A stretch of 64,000 nucleotides of DNA, taken from NCBI GenBank assembly GCA_038250905.1, contig JBBSBV010000001.1, forward strand, positions 124,001 through 188,000, in the 5' to 3' direction. Position numbers and translations under genes: made by a program. This document shows positions 16,367 through 25,612 of this stretch, piece by piece. Source of the DNA: JAENVU01 sp038250905. Lineage in GTDB: Bacteria; Actinomycetota; Acidimicrobiia; IMCC26256; JAENVU01. Below the pieces are notes generated by a model. That model had not been told where the DNA came from, did not search any database, and was given only the letters and a program-made list of their open reading frames with translations. Each line of letters opens with the position of its first letter. The first letter of the stretch is position 1.

Positions 16367-18637
16367 TCAGGCGGGGGCGGGAACGAGGGCCTCGACCACC
16401 ACGGGGATGCCGTTCAGGACCGAGTTGCCCGAGAGCGGATCCATGAGCAGGCCGTCGGCCAGCACGTTCGAGTTCACACCTGCGTACTCGGCCGCGACGT
16501 CCATGTCGGCGCCGGCAGCGTCGTGACCCCAACCATGAGGAATGCTCACGACGCCGGGCATGATGCCGTCGGTCACCTCGGCCGGGATCTCCACCTCGCC
16601 GACCCGGGAACGAACCCGTGTCAACGCACCATCGGTCACCCCGAAGCGAGTGGCATCGTCCGGGTGGATCTGCAGCGTGCAGCGGGGCTTGCCCTTCACC
16701 AGCACCTTGATGTTGTGCATCCACGAGTTGTTGGAGCGGAGGTCCCGCCGGCCGACGAGCACCATCTCGCCGTTGACGCGCCGGTCGAGCGACGGGATCA
16801 GGCGGGCCTCCACGTCGGCGACGATCGGGTCGGGCGCGAGGTCGATGAGGCCGTTCGGCATCGCTAACGCGTCCGGCAGTCGTGGCTGCAACGGCCCCAG
16901 ATCCACACCGTGCGGATTGGCCTCCAGCACCGACAGCGACAATCCGCCCTCGTGACCCGGGGCGCCGAACTGGTCGCCGTAGGGGCCGGTCCGCAGCATG
17001 AAATCGAGGATCCGCTCCGGACCCCGACGTCCCTTCTGGGACAGTTCGGCGATCAGTTCACCGGTGTCGCGACCCTCGATCGGCGAACCGCTCCGCGTCG
17101 CGCCCTTCTGTACGACGGTCGCGAGTGCGAAGTCGTCGAGCGTCGCCGCGGCTTCGGGCGTGGACCCCTGGCCGGCCAGCAGCGCGGAGAGCCGCATGAT
17201 CGTCTCCCACTCGTGGGCCTCGGCGCCGGCCAGATCGATGATCGGCGGGGAGTAGTTCGCGATGTTCCGGACCGACAGCGAGTAGAACGCGATGTCGTAG
17301 TGGCTTTTGGTGAGCACCCGCGGCGACGGCAGGATCACGTCGGCGTGCTTGGTGGTCTCGTTGCGATAGATGTCGACCGACACCATGAAGTCGAGTGACG
17401 CGAAGGCGCGGTCGAGGCGGCGGGCATCGGGTGTGGACACCACCGGATTGCCGGCCACCGTGATGAGTGCCTTGATCTGGCCCGCACCCGGCGTCTCGAT
17501 CTCGTCGGCGAGCGTGGCGACGGGGAACTCGCCGAAGGCCTCGGGCATCTGCTTCACCCGACTGGTCCGACGGCCGAGCCGGATCCCGCGACCCTTTCCA
17601 CCCTTGTTCGCGGAGGTGGCTCCCCCGGTGGCGGGAAGTGGGAACATCATCCCGCCCTCACGGTCGAAGTTCCCGGCGAGGATGTTGGCGACGTCGACCA
17701 GCCACGAGGTGACGGTGCCGAACTCCTGGGTGCACGTCCCGATCCGCGCGTAGATGCCGGCGCGCTCGGTGGTGGCCAGTTCGCGCGCGACCCGGCGGAT
17801 GGTCTCGGCGTCGATACCGCACACCGGCGCCACGGCCTCGGGGGTGAAGTTCGGGGCCAGCCGTTCGACCTCCTCGATCCGCTCCACGAACGGTTCGACG
17901 TGTCCGAGCCGGACCAGACCCTCGGTCAGCAACACGTTGATCACACCGAACAGGAAGTGGGCGTCCGTCCCGGGCCGGATGAAGAGGTGCTCGTCGCTCT
18001 TCTCCGCGGTCTGCGAGCGACGGGGATCGATCACGATCACCTTGCCACCGCGGGCGCGCAACGCTTCGAGTCGGCCCGGGAAGTCGGGGGCGGTCATGAG
18101 ACTGCCGTTCGACGCGTAGGGATTGGCGCCCATGATGACCATGTAGTCCATGCGGTCGACGTCGGCGATCGGGACCGACAGTCCGCCACCGAACATGAGC
18201 CCGGCACTGATCTGCTTCGGCATCTGGTCGACCGTGCTGGCGCTGAACACGTTGGTGGTCCCGAGACTCTGGATCAGCACCCGGTTGTAGATGGTGGCCG
18301 AGAGGTTGTGCGCCGTCGGGTTGCCGAGGTAGAGGCCGACGGCGTCACGTCCGTCGCGCTCGATGATCGGGAGGAGACGCGCTTCGATCTCGGCGAAGGC
18401 CTCGTCCCAGGTCGCGTCGTGCCACGTGTCGCCGCGCCGGATCTGGGGCGTACGGATCCGGTTCGGGTCCGCGTCGAGTTGCTTGAGTGCCGTGCCCTTC
18501 GGACAGAGAAATCCCGCGCTGAAGACGTCGTCCTTGTCGCCGCGCACCAGAGTGAGTTCGTCATCCTCGAGATGGAGTTCCAACCCGCAGGTGGCCTCGC
18601 ACAAGGGACAGGTCCGGTACGCAATCCTTTTTCCCAT
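16367..18637 (-). CDS. Molybdopterin-dependent oxidoreductase with one 4Fe-4S cluster
   Basis: The 756-residue protein belongs to the DMSO-reductase/formate-dehydrogenase superfamily. The N-terminal cluster motif is CPLCEATCG with the fourth Cys in FLCPKGTAL. bis-MGD domains follow, with the block GTTNVFSASTVDQMPKQIS, the VIMGANPYASNGSLM region, a 'KALITVAGNPVVSTPDARR' stretch and a C-terminal MGD-binding beta-barrel. No Tat signal is visible, so it is probably cytoplasmic. The electron partner and substrate are unknown. The start was taken as ATG 18637, which puts the Cys motif right at the N-terminus as usual; a longer frame to 18664 overlaps the divergent gene. It shares a bidirectional promoter with the MBL gene. 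Confidence 0.92.
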   Translation of the reverse strand: MGKRIAYRTCPLCEATCGLELHLEDDELTLVRGDKDDVFSAGFLCPKGTALKQLDADPNRIRTPQIRRGDTWHDATWDEAFAEIEARLLPIIERDGRDAVGLYLGNPTAHNLSATIYNRVLIQSLGTTNVFSASTVDQMPKQISAGLMFGGGLSVPIADVDRMDYMVIMGANPYASNGSLMTAPDFPGRLEALRARGGKVIVIDPRRSQTAEKSDEHLFIRPGTDAHFLFGVINVLLTEGLVRLGHVEPFVERIEEVERLAPNFTPEAVAPVCGIDAETIRRVARELATTERAGIYARIGTCTQEFGTVTSWLVDVANILAGNFDREGGMMFPLPATGGATSANKGGKGRGIRLGRRTSRVKQMPEAFGEFPVATLADEIETPGAGQIKALITVAGNPVVSTPDARRLDRAFASLDFMVSVDIYRNETTKHADVILPSPRVLTKSHYDIAFYSLSVRNIANYSPPIIDLAGAEAHEWETIMRLSALLAGQGSTPEAAATLDDFALATVVQKGATRSGSPIEGRDTGELIAELSQKGRRGPERILDFMLRTGPYGDQFGAPGHEGGLSLSVLEANPHGVDLGPLQPRLPDALAMPNGLIDLAPDPIVADVEARLIPSLDRRVNGEMVLVGRRDLRSNNSWMHNIKVLVKGKPRCTLQIHPDDATRFGVTDGALTRVRSRVGEVEIPAEVTDGIMPGVVSIPHGWGHDAAGADMDVAAEYAGVNSNVLADGLLMDPLSGNSVLNGIPVVVEALVPAPA

Positions 18638-18644
18638 AACGCGC

Positions 18645-18654
18645 ACTCTACGCT
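18645..18654. promoter_or_regulatory. Overlapping back-to-back -10 boxes of a bidirectional promoter
   Basis: ACTCTACGCT reads TACGCT on the plus strand (8 nt before ATG 18663) and TAGAGT on the minus strand (7 nt before ATG 18637). The two hexamers share the central TA. Both transcripts would be leaderless. Confidence 0.65.
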
Positions 18655-18662
18655 CGGGACCC

Positions 18663-19385
18663 ATGGATGACGACCGGTTCTACTTTCGGCAGTTGTTGGC
18701 GGGGCGGGACTTCGCGGCGGCGGATCCGATCGCCCAGCAGATGGTGAACTTCGCCTACCTCGTCGGCGATCGTGAGACCGGTGAGGCGCTGATCGTCGAC
18801 CCGGCCTACGCAGTCGGGGAACTGGTCGAGATCGCCGGGAACGACGGGCTGCGCGTGACCGGGGCGTTGGTCACCCACTACCACCCGGACCATGTCGGCG
18901 GATCCATGGCGGGATGGGACATCGAGGGCGTCGCCGAACTCCTGGCGATCGACGGTATCGACACGCCGATCCACGTCAACCGGGAGGAGGCGTTCGGGGT
19001 GAAGCGGGTGACCGGCGCATCGGATTCCGATCTCGTCCTCCACGACGGGGGTGATGTGGTGACCGTCGGCGCGGTCGATGTCACGTTGGTCCACACGCCC
19101 GGCCATACGCCCGGCAGCCAGTGCTTCCTCGTCGACGGTCGCCTCATTGCAGGCGACACGCTCTTCCTGGACGGCTGCGGACGTACCGACCTCCCGGGCG
19201 GCGATTCCGACGAGCTGTACTACTCACTCACCCAGCGGCTCGCGACCGTCTCGGACGAGACCGTGCTCTACCCGGGCCATCTCTACTCGGCCGAACCCTC
19301 CGCCACGATGGGCGAGACCCGCACGCACAACTACGTGTTCCGGCTCCCCACCATCGACCAGTGGCGCACGATGTTTACGCCATGA
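18663..19385 (+). CDS. MBL-fold hydrolase, glyoxalase II / persulfide dioxygenase-like
   Basis: The 240-residue metallo-beta-lactamase protein has the full metal set: THYHPDHVGG (HxHxDH), HTPGHTPGS, AGDTLFLDGCGRTDLPGG and LYPGHLY. The GCGRTDLPGGD block is typical of glyoxalase II-like and persulfide dioxygenase-like proteins, which hydrolyse thioesters or oxidise persulfides. It is divergent from the molybdopterin oxidoreductase, with only 25 nt between the start codons, so the two are probably co-regulated. The precise substrate is not deducible. Confidence 0.9.
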   Translation: MDDDRFYFRQLLAGRDFAAADPIAQQMVNFAYLVGDRETGEALIVDPAYAVGELVEIAGNDGLRVTGALVTHYHPDHVGGSMAGWDIEGVAELLAIDGIDTPIHVNREEAFGVKRVTGASDSDLVLHDGGDVVTVGAVDVTLVHTPGHTPGSQCFLVDGRLIAGDTLFLDGCGRTDLPGGDSDELYYSLTQRLATVSDETVLYPGHLYSAEPSATMGETRTHNYVFRLPTIDQWRTMFTP

Positions 19386-19390
19386 TTGGC

Positions 19391-19474
19391 TCTCCGCTCA
19401 CGCTCCTGACGGTCATGCCCGACGTGGGGTTCGCTCCGTGCCTGCTCGCCTCCGCAAGCTCCGGCTCGGGAGTG
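19391..19474 (+). repeat. Dispersed 3'-end palindromic element, copy 2
   Basis: This is non-coding and follows the MBL gene. It shares CTCCTGACGGTCATG, CTGCTCGCCTCCGCAAGCTC and GCTCGGGAGTG with the reverse complement of copy 5 at 56367. The ends (CTCC and GGAG) can pair. Confidence 0.8.
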
Positions 19475-19515
19475 CCGTGCGGGTCAGCGGTTTCGCCGGT
19501 CTCGTTCGTGGCATC

Positions 19516-19521
19516 TACTGT
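19516..19521 (+). promoter_or_regulatory. Leaderless-type -10 box (TACTGT) of the amidase gene
   Basis: TACTGT lies 8 nt before ATG 19530. Confidence 0.5.
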
Positions 19522-19529
19522 CCCGGCCT

Positions 19530-20909
19530 ATGACTGACATGCCGTGGAGTGGTGACGCGATTTCGTTGGTGGATGCGTTCCGGAGTGGCGAGCGCACGCC
19601 GCTCGAGGAACTCGACGCCACGCTGGCCGCGATCGAGACGTCGGACCTGAATGCGTTCTCGTTCCTCGACCCGGAGGCCGCACGAGCGGCGGCCGCCGAT
19701 GCTGATGTGAACCTGCCGTTCGGTGGGCTGCCCATCGGCGTGAAGGAGCTCGACAACGTGGGCGGGTGGCCGGCCACCGAGGCATCGATCCCCCTCAAGG
19801 ACGAGATCGCGACGCAGGACTCCACCAAGGTGGCGCGCCTGCGCGCCGCGGGTGCGATCCCGATCGGGCTCACCACGTCGTCGGAGTTCGGGGGCATCAA
19901 CCTCACGTACACCCGACTCAATGGGGCCACGAAGAACCCGTGGAACCTCGCCCACACGCCGGGTGGTTCCTCCGGCGGGAGTGCTGCGGCGGTGGCCGGA
20001 GGTCTCGTCACCCTCGCGACCGGCGGCGACGGCGGCGGCTCGATCCGCATCCCGGCCGGGTTCACCGGACTACCCGGGCTCAAGGCCACCTACGGCCGGA
20101 TCCCCAAGGGCCCGAACATGGTGATGGCGTCCCTCACCGCCGTGAGCGGATGTCTGAGCCGTTCCGTCCGCGACATCGCGCGCTACTTCGACGTGAGCAA
20201 CGGTTTCGACCACCGCGATCCCTACAGCCTGCCCCGGGTCGAGGGTTGGGAAGCCGGCCTCGGCACCCTCCGCGACACACTCCGAGGCAAGCGCGTGGCC
20301 CTCGCGATCGACCTCGGGAGCGCAACGGTCGACGACGAAGTGGCGGCGGCGGTCGACATCGCCGCCCGGGCCCTGATCGCCGATGCGGGTCTCGTGCTCG
20401 TGGACCTGCCGGTGAAGACGCCCGAACTCTCTTACGAGTGGGCGCTGTCCGGCCTGAGCGAGATCGTGATGCTGCTCGGCGACCGCTATCCGGAGTGCGA
20501 GGCCGACCTCACCCCGGAGATCGGGTTCGGCATGAAGGTCGTCGGTGACATGTACGACATCCAGACGCGCGCCCGCATCGAGGCGCAGCGGGTCCGGATG
20601 AACGAGACGATGGCCGCGATCTTCGACGAGGTCGACTTCGTCCTCGCGTCCACCAACCCGGACGTCGCCTTCGGATGCGAAGGTCCCCTCCCCGCGGTGG
20701 TCAACGGTCAGAACGTCGGTCCCGGCAACAACGGTGCGCTCACGATCCCGTCGAACATCTTCGGCAACCCCGCCATGCAGATCCCCGCCGGTCTCGTCCG
20801 CGGGATGCCCGCGGGACTCCAGGTGTTGGGCAAGCACCACCAGGAACAACTCCTCCTCGAACTCGCCCTCATGGTGGAGCAGAACCGACCCTGGTCAATG
20901 CCTGCCTGA
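19530..20909 (+). CDS. Amidase signature family hydrolase
   Basis: The 459-residue protein has the complete Ser-cisSer-Lys triad: Lys in GVKELDNVGG, cis-Ser in TPGGSSGGSAAAV and the nucleophile Ser in GGDGGGSIRIPAGF. It therefore hydrolyses a carboxamide, or an aryl or acyl amide. There is no C-terminal GatA-specific region, and no gatB or gatC neighbours are present, so a role in tRNA amidation is unlikely. It stands alone between two copies of the dispersed repeat and has its own -10 box. The substrate is unknown. Confidence 0.92.
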   Translation: MTDMPWSGDAISLVDAFRSGERTPLEELDATLAAIETSDLNAFSFLDPEAARAAAADADVNLPFGGLPIGVKELDNVGGWPATEASIPLKDEIATQDSTKVARLRAAGAIPIGLTTSSEFGGINLTYTRLNGATKNPWNLAHTPGGSSGGSAAAVAGGLVTLATGGDGGGSIRIPAGFTGLPGLKATYGRIPKGPNMVMASLTAVSGCLSRSVRDIARYFDVSNGFDHRDPYSLPRVEGWEAGLGTLRDTLRGKRVALAIDLGSATVDDEVAAAVDIAARALIADAGLVLVDLPVKTPELSYEWALSGLSEIVMLLGDRYPECEADLTPEIGFGMKVVGDMYDIQTRARIEAQRVRMNETMAAIFDEVDFVLASTNPDVAFGCEGPLPAVVNGQNVGPGNNGALTIPSNIFGNPAMQIPAGLVRGMPAGLQVLGKHHQEQLLLELALMVEQNRPWSMPA

Positions 20910-20983
20910 GAGTTCCTCCTCATTGCTCGCTCTCATTGCTCGCTGCCTCGCGGCTCGCTCCGCAAGCTCTGCCCGGGCGCGGG
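20905..20983. repeat. Dispersed 3'-end palindromic element, copy 3 (degenerate)
   Basis: Between the convergent amidase and P450 genes. It shares CTGCCTCGCGGCTCGC with copy 4 and CTCCGCAAGCTC with copies 2 and 5. Confidence 0.55.
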
Positions 20984-22180
20984 TCACGCGTTCGCGGTTG
21001 GCTCGAACACGACGTTGAGTGCGTCGGGGCCGCGGAAGGCGTAGCCCTGGATGACGGGCGGCGGTGCGTCGGGATCGATGCGGAGTCCCGGCAGGCGCGC
21101 GAGAATCGCGCCCAGTCCGGCGCGCAGTTCGAGGCGGGCGAGGTGCATCCCGAGGCACTGATGCGGACCGGTTCCGAACGCGAGGTGATGCTGAGTCGGG
21201 CGGCCGAGCTTCCACTCGCCGGCGTCGGCGAAGCGGTCCTCGTCCCGATCCGCCGACGCGGTGAGCACGTTGACCGGTGAGCCCGCCGCGATCGGACAGC
21301 CGTGCACCTCGGTGTCGACGGCGGCCACGCGCGACACCATGGTCACCGACGTCTCCCACCGCAGCGTCTCCTCGATGACCTCGGGAAGGAGACCATCGGG
21401 ATCGGCGACCACTCGCGCCAGGTCGTCCGGATGGGTGAGGAGCGCATACAACGCGTTGCCCATCACGCGGAACGTGGTCTCGGCCCCGGCCGGGAGGAGC
21501 AGCCGGAGGAAGCCGTAGATCTTCTCGTCCGACAGCTGCTCGCCCTCGATCTCGGCGTGGACGAGTTCCGAGAGCAGGTCACCGGTAGGTGTGGCACGAC
21601 GATCCGCAACGAGCGGTTCCAGGTACGCCCGCATCCCCACCGAGGCGGCCATGCCGCGCTCGTGGTGGAGTGGCCCCATGTTGATCTCCTCGGCCCACTT
21701 CGCGAACCGCGCGTGGTCCTCGAGCGGGATCCCGACGATCCCGCAGATCACCTGCACCGGGTACCGCGTCGTGATCGACGCCACCAGGTCGGCCGCGCCG
21801 AGCGGCGCGATCTCGTCGAGCAGGTCGTCGATCACCGGTCGGATGAGCGTGGCATCCCACCGGTCCAGGACCGAGGCACGGAACGCATGCGCGACCAGGT
21901 TGCGGTACTGACGGTGCTCCTTGCCGTTCATGGCCAGGATGAGGTCGCCCATGTACTCGCCGATGACGTCGCCGTTGATCGAACTGGAGAACGTCTCCCA
22001 GTCCCGCAGCACCCGTTCGGCATCCGCATACCGCGTGATCATGAAGCTCGCGGGCGAATCCGGCGTGAAGCTCTCGAACCGGATGACCTGGTCGGTGGCG
22101 CGTCCCCGTTCCCACATCTCGTAGGGCTGGAACGTCTCCCACTCTTCCATGCTCATGGGCTGCGCGTACTCGCCGCTCAT
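20984..22180 (-). CDS. Cytochrome P450
   Basis: The 398-residue soluble bacterial P450 has all the fixed elements. The I-helix oxygen-activation motif is PAGAETTFR, the ExxR motif is in EETLRWETS, and the heme ligand is Cys342 in FGTGPHQCLGMHLAR. The N-terminus (EYAQPMSMEEWETFQPYEMWERGRA) resembles CYP families that act on terpenoids or fatty or sterol-like substrates in Actinobacteria, but I cannot assign a CYP family. ATG 22180 was chosen because upstream in-frame sequence overlaps the divergent gene. No ferredoxin gene is adjacent, so redox partners are elsewhere. Confidence 0.95.
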   Translation of the reverse strand: MSGEYAQPMSMEEWETFQPYEMWERGRATDQVIRFESFTPDSPASFMITRYADAERVLRDWETFSSSINGDVIGEYMGDLILAMNGKEHRQYRNLVAHAFRASVLDRWDATLIRPVIDDLLDEIAPLGAADLVASITTRYPVQVICGIVGIPLEDHARFAKWAEEINMGPLHHERGMAASVGMRAYLEPLVADRRATPTGDLLSELVHAEIEGEQLSDEKIYGFLRLLLPAGAETTFRVMGNALYALLTHPDDLARVVADPDGLLPEVIEETLRWETSVTMVSRVAAVDTEVHGCPIAAGSPVNVLTASADRDEDRFADAGEWKLGRPTQHHLAFGTGPHQCLGMHLARLELRAGLGAILARLPGLRIDPDAPPPVIQGYAFRGPDALNVVFEPTANA

Positions 22181-22234
22181 CGAGGCCGCCTCTCCCGGCC
22201 CACCGGGCCGTTCGCCGCCACGGTAGTCAGCGTT

Positions 22235-22240
22235 TACGAT
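22235..22240 (+). promoter_or_regulatory. Leaderless-type -10 box (TACGAT) of the AhpD-like gene
   Basis: TACGAT lies 6 nt before ATG 22247. Confidence 0.5.
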
Positions 22241-22246
22241 CCCGTG

Positions 22247-22762
22247 ATGGCTCGGATCGCACTCCCCGAAGGTGACCAACTCGAAGTCGTCAAGGCACTC
22301 ACGCTCCGTCCCGACCTCGCCGCCGCGGTCGGTGGCTTCGATGCCGCGGTGTGGAACTCGTCGCTCGACTGGCGCCTCCACGAACTGGTACGGATGCGCG
22401 TCGCCACCATCAACGAGTGCACGGTGTGCCTCGGCTGGCGGACGCCGATGGCCGTCGAAGCCGGAGTCACCGACGAGGACCTCCAGGCCGTCACCGACTT
22501 CCACGATGCGCGCTTCTCCCCCGCCGAGTCGGTCGCGCTCGAATACACGACCCGCTTCTGCACCGACTCTGCACGCATCGACGACCCACTGATGGCACGA
22601 CTCGCCGAACAGTTCGATCCGGGCGAGATCGTGGAGTTGACGCTGGTGATCTCCAAGTACCTCGCCATGGGCCGGTTCATGCAGGTGCTCGGCCTCGACC
22701 AGGCATGCTCGCTCCAGATGGTCGACGGTGGTGCCGTGGTCGACACCGCCGCCACCGCGTGA
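22247..22762 (+). CDS. AhpD-like / carboxymuconolactone decarboxylase family protein
   Basis: The 171-residue all-helical protein has a redox CxxC in the sequence NECTVCLGWRT, preceded by LHELVRMRVATIN. This is the AhpD/CMD signature, in which the two Cys and a nearby Glu/His relay reduce peroxides or peroxiredoxin partners. LTLVISKYLAMGRFMQVLG is the typical C-terminal helix. It is divergent from the P450 gene (66 nt between starts) and translationally coupled to the small zinc-ribbon protein. An antioxidant role beside a P450 is plausible but not shown. Confidence 0.88.
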   Translation: MARIALPEGDQLEVVKALTLRPDLAAAVGGFDAAVWNSSLDWRLHELVRMRVATINECTVCLGWRTPMAVEAGVTDEDLQAVTDFHDARFSPAESVALEYTTRFCTDSARIDDPLMARLAEQFDPGEIVELTLVISKYLAMGRFMQVLGLDQACSLQMVDGGAVVDTAATA

Positions 22763-22944
22763 TCGACCCACCGGCAATCATCGTCTGTGTCGACTGCGGT
22801 GGGCGGGCTCACCTCGTTCAGCCCGGCACCGAGGAATCGCCCTATCAGGAGGGCGACATCGCGACCTATCGGTGCGAGGACTGCCTCGACCGCTGGGACC
22901 TCGTCGTCGAAGCCGAGGATGTCGACCCCTCCTCCGGCGACTGA
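22759..22944 (+). CDS. Small zinc-ribbon protein
   Basis: This 61-residue protein starts at a GTG overlapping the preceding stop (GTGA). Two CxxC knuckles, CVDC near residue 9 and CEDC near residue 38, form a zinc ribbon. The C-terminus is acidic. It is too small for an enzyme and may be a regulatory or scaffold protein for its AhpD-like partner. It ends 5 nt before the convergent pseudopilin gene. Confidence 0.8.
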   Translation: MIDPPAIIVCVDCGGRAHLVQPGTEESPYQEGDIATYRCEDCLDRWDLVVEAEDVDPSSGD

Positions 22945-22949
22945 TCACG

Positions 22950-25025
22950 TCAGGTCTTGTGTGGGTTCCAAGACTTGACCAGTGGAGGGGCACCCGGCTG
23001 TGCCACGGGGTCGGGAAACTGGACTCGCGCACTGAGTGCCGGATCCGTCGCGCCACCGAGGAAGGCCTCGAACTGGACCTGTCGGTCCGAGTAGATCCCG
23101 CCGTTCGGTAGTTCGAACGGAACGAAGTTCGTGTCGTTCGGAAGCCCGGTGACGGTCAGGGTCTGTGCGACGAGGCCGCGTGCGAACTTGGAAGCCGACC
23201 CACCACCGAAGTCGGTGTTGACGTCTCCTGTGGGCAGGTACACGGTGCCCCAGACGAAGGCGGAGGTACCGCCATCCTGGACCTTGACCGTGTCGCAGTT
23301 GCAGTTCTGTGTTCGGATCGCCGGCGCAACCCACCTACCGATCAGCTGCACCTGATCGAGCGCGACGTTCACCCGGCCCCGGTCACCACCGTTGGTACGA
23401 ACCGCGTAGGTGACGGTGAGGTTGCGGTTCACGTTCGGGTCCGGCGCCGGGATCGGTCGGTCCAGCGTGCAGTTGAGCCGGTCGATCCACCAGTCGTTCC
23501 GCACCGGCAAGGGATCGCAGGTGACGGGTGAGCCCAGGCCATCGACCGCGATGCTCACGTCTCGGATCCGGTCCCGGCCGTTGTTCTCCCCGGACCCATC
23601 GCCGATCTCCTGTTCCCGATGGGAGATCGTCAACGTGAAGGTGTCGATACGCGTCTTCACCGGGATCGGATTCGGCACGTGCATGGTGACGGTGGCGTCG
23701 TTTCGGCGACCGTCGAGATCTCCCGACAGGAAGTTCGCGGGGTCGCAGTTGCGGTTGCGATCGCATTCCTGCCCGACCAGAGCCGGGATCGTGGCCGGCG
23801 GACCCGGAGGCGCCGCCGGCCAGGTGAAGGTGCCGCTACTCGGAATCGCGTCGGTGGGAGTCACCGGTCCGAAGCCGCCGGCGCGACCCCCACTGCTCGC
23901 GGTGGGGCCCGAAATCGAGAGGTGCTGCTCGATTCCTGCGGTGACCGGGCACAGTTCCATCCGCGCCGACCGTTGGACGGTCAGGTGGCTTGTGCTGCCC
24001 AGCACCACCTCTGCCCCCGACTGGCCAAGATCGCACGCGCCGGCATCCGTGGCACCGTTGCTTCGTGACACAGCGGAGGCCGCCGCGGCGGCCTGATTGC
24101 CCGCACCGATCGGGTTCCAGCCCTTGGGAACACCGCCGATGAGCACCGCCGAGTTGTTGCGTTGCGATCCGATCACCCACGCGGTGTTTCGGTTGTGGAT
24201 GTCGTAGAAGTCGAAGTCGAAGTAGTGCGGACCCGGTTCGAGCCAGATCACGACGTCTCGCCGACAGGTGCCGTCGGTGAGGCGGTTGAGCCACGCCACG
24301 TCCCAATGGATCCCGGGCGCGAGCGCCACGACTCCGTTATCTGGGACCGCGCAACCGTTTCCAGGCACCGGCGGATCGGCAGGCAACCCGGTCAGCGAGG
24401 CCAGCGAGGAAACGTACGGAGGGACGCCTACTGCAGTGCCCGTCTTGCACTTCTTCGGGGCTGCGACGAGCGTCGCACCCTGCGACGGATCACAACCGCC
24501 GCTAGCACCGAACAGATCGGCTGATGCATCGATGTGCACCCGGTGGATGTCGGCACTGGTCTGATCGCGAGTGCCGTTGGCCCACCACGCGCCGTTCGTC
24601 TTGAGGTTGCCGGTGCTGTCGACGTCGATGCTGTGACTCCCGCCTGCGAGCGTGAGCACCGCATACGCGGGAGTCGAGGCATCACCCACGGGAAGCCCGC
24701 TTCCCGTGAAGCCCTGGCATTTCACCGTGACATCGCGGTCAGCCCCAGTTGCCGGTCCGGTGATGTGGCTCGTGACCGGCGTTGGGCAATCGACGAGTTC
24801 CCTGCCCGCGGTACGGCGGTCGCGGGCCCAGGCCAGTGCCGCGTCCATGCCGTCGTCCGCCGCGTAGCGGTCGTAGCGCTGACCCTTCACGATGTAGCCC
24901 GACACCCCGCTGGTTGCGCCGAACTGACCGAGAATCGGTACGAGTAGACCGAAGATCGTGAGCGCGACGAGGACCAGGATGAGACTCACGCCCGCCTCGT
25001 TCCGAGTGCCGATCCGGATCTTCAT
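22950..25025 (-). CDS. Large pseudopilin, GspK/PilX-like position
   Basis: This 691-residue protein opens with a type IV prepilin-like leader, KIRIGTRNEAG, followed by a hydrophobic helix (VSLILVLVALTIFGLLVP). Position +5 after the putative cleavage Gly12 is Leu rather than Glu, the exception that marks GspK-type tip pseudopilins. The remaining 650 residues are extracytoplasmic, Cys-containing (for example CDPSQGATLVAAPKKC), and rich in beta structure. They are far longer than in GspK (about 300), so the tip probably carries an adhesin-like domain. It is the last gene of a three-gene operon, with an ATGA overlap to the gene before. Confidence 0.82.
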   Translation of the reverse strand: MKIRIGTRNEAGVSLILVLVALTIFGLLVPILGQFGATSGVSGYIVKGQRYDRYAADDGMDAALAWARDRRTAGRELVDCPTPVTSHITGPATGADRDVTVKCQGFTGSGLPVGDASTPAYAVLTLAGGSHSIDVDSTGNLKTNGAWWANGTRDQTSADIHRVHIDASADLFGASGGCDPSQGATLVAAPKKCKTGTAVGVPPYVSSLASLTGLPADPPVPGNGCAVPDNGVVALAPGIHWDVAWLNRLTDGTCRRDVVIWLEPGPHYFDFDFYDIHNRNTAWVIGSQRNNSAVLIGGVPKGWNPIGAGNQAAAAASAVSRSNGATDAGACDLGQSGAEVVLGSTSHLTVQRSARMELCPVTAGIEQHLSISGPTASSGGRAGGFGPVTPTDAIPSSGTFTWPAAPPGPPATIPALVGQECDRNRNCDPANFLSGDLDGRRNDATVTMHVPNPIPVKTRIDTFTLTISHREQEIGDGSGENNGRDRIRDVSIAVDGLGSPVTCDPLPVRNDWWIDRLNCTLDRPIPAPDPNVNRNLTVTYAVRTNGGDRGRVNVALDQVQLIGRWVAPAIRTQNCNCDTVKVQDGGTSAFVWGTVYLPTGDVNTDFGGGSASKFARGLVAQTLTVTGLPNDTNFVPFELPNGGIYSDRQVQFEAFLGGATDPALSARVQFPDPVAQPGAPPLVKSWNPHKT

Positions 25026-25612
25026 GGGCCGACCGCCGCGTCCGGCACTTCACGCGTTCCGTCGACACTGAAGTGGAATACCTTGTCCGCTTCGTTCGTG
25101 TCCGGCACCCCGACCGCGAACTCGTACCTGGGGCCACCGACATCGGTGACGGCGACGTCACCGGCCGCGATTTCGGGAACGACGGTCGCGGTCCGAATCT
25201 GGCGGCCATTCGCGCATTCCAGTCGGACAACCTGCTGTCTCGTTCCGTTCTGACGCAACCACCAGGTCGCGCTCGAAACGGGATCATGGTCATTCTCGAC
25301 CGGAGGGACCGTTCCGCCGATCGCCGGATGCGTGTGCCACATGAACGTCACCAAGACCCGGTCGCCAGACCCACAGTCGTCGGCACCGCCTCCGAGTTCC
25401 ACCGTCTCGGCGCCCTCGACATCGGGTACCCAGTACGTCGACACGAGCTTGGGTGCCCGTGATGCGTCGAGCCGAGCGCGCACGATCGTGGTGGTGCGGA
25501 ACGACGTGGTGATCATGGCGCCGATCGCCACCATGATGATCCCGAGGATCACGATCGCAACCAGGAGTTCCGGCAACGTGAACCCGTTCTCGTTACGGAC
25601 CCGACCGGTCAT
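25022..25612 (-). CDS. Pseudopilin, GspJ/PilW-like position
   Basis: The 196-residue protein starts at ATG 25612, overlapping the preceding stop (ATGA). The leader MTGRVRNENG is followed by FTLPELLVAIVILG, a textbook prepilin site cut after Gly10 with Phe at +1 and Glu at +5, so a prepilin peptidase should process it. The globular part has two or three Cys and no recognised domain. A longer in-frame extension to 25756 was rejected because it precedes this leader and overlaps the upstream gene. It would assemble in the inner membrane as a minor pilin. Confidence 0.88.
   Translation of the reverse strand: MTGRVRNENGFTLPELLVAIVILGIIMVAIGAMITTSFRTTTIVRARLDASRAPKLVSTYWVPDVEGAETVELGGGADDCGSGDRVLVTFMWHTHPAIGGTVPPVENDHDPVSSATWWLRQNGTRQQVVRLECANGRQIRTATVVPEIAAGDVAVTDVGGPRYEFAVGVPDTNEADKVFHFSVDGTREVPDAAVGP

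Noticed and set aside
19381..19537. Short open frame between the MBL hydrolase and the amidase
   Set aside because: It is made of the dispersed repeat and has no ribosome site or family resemblance.
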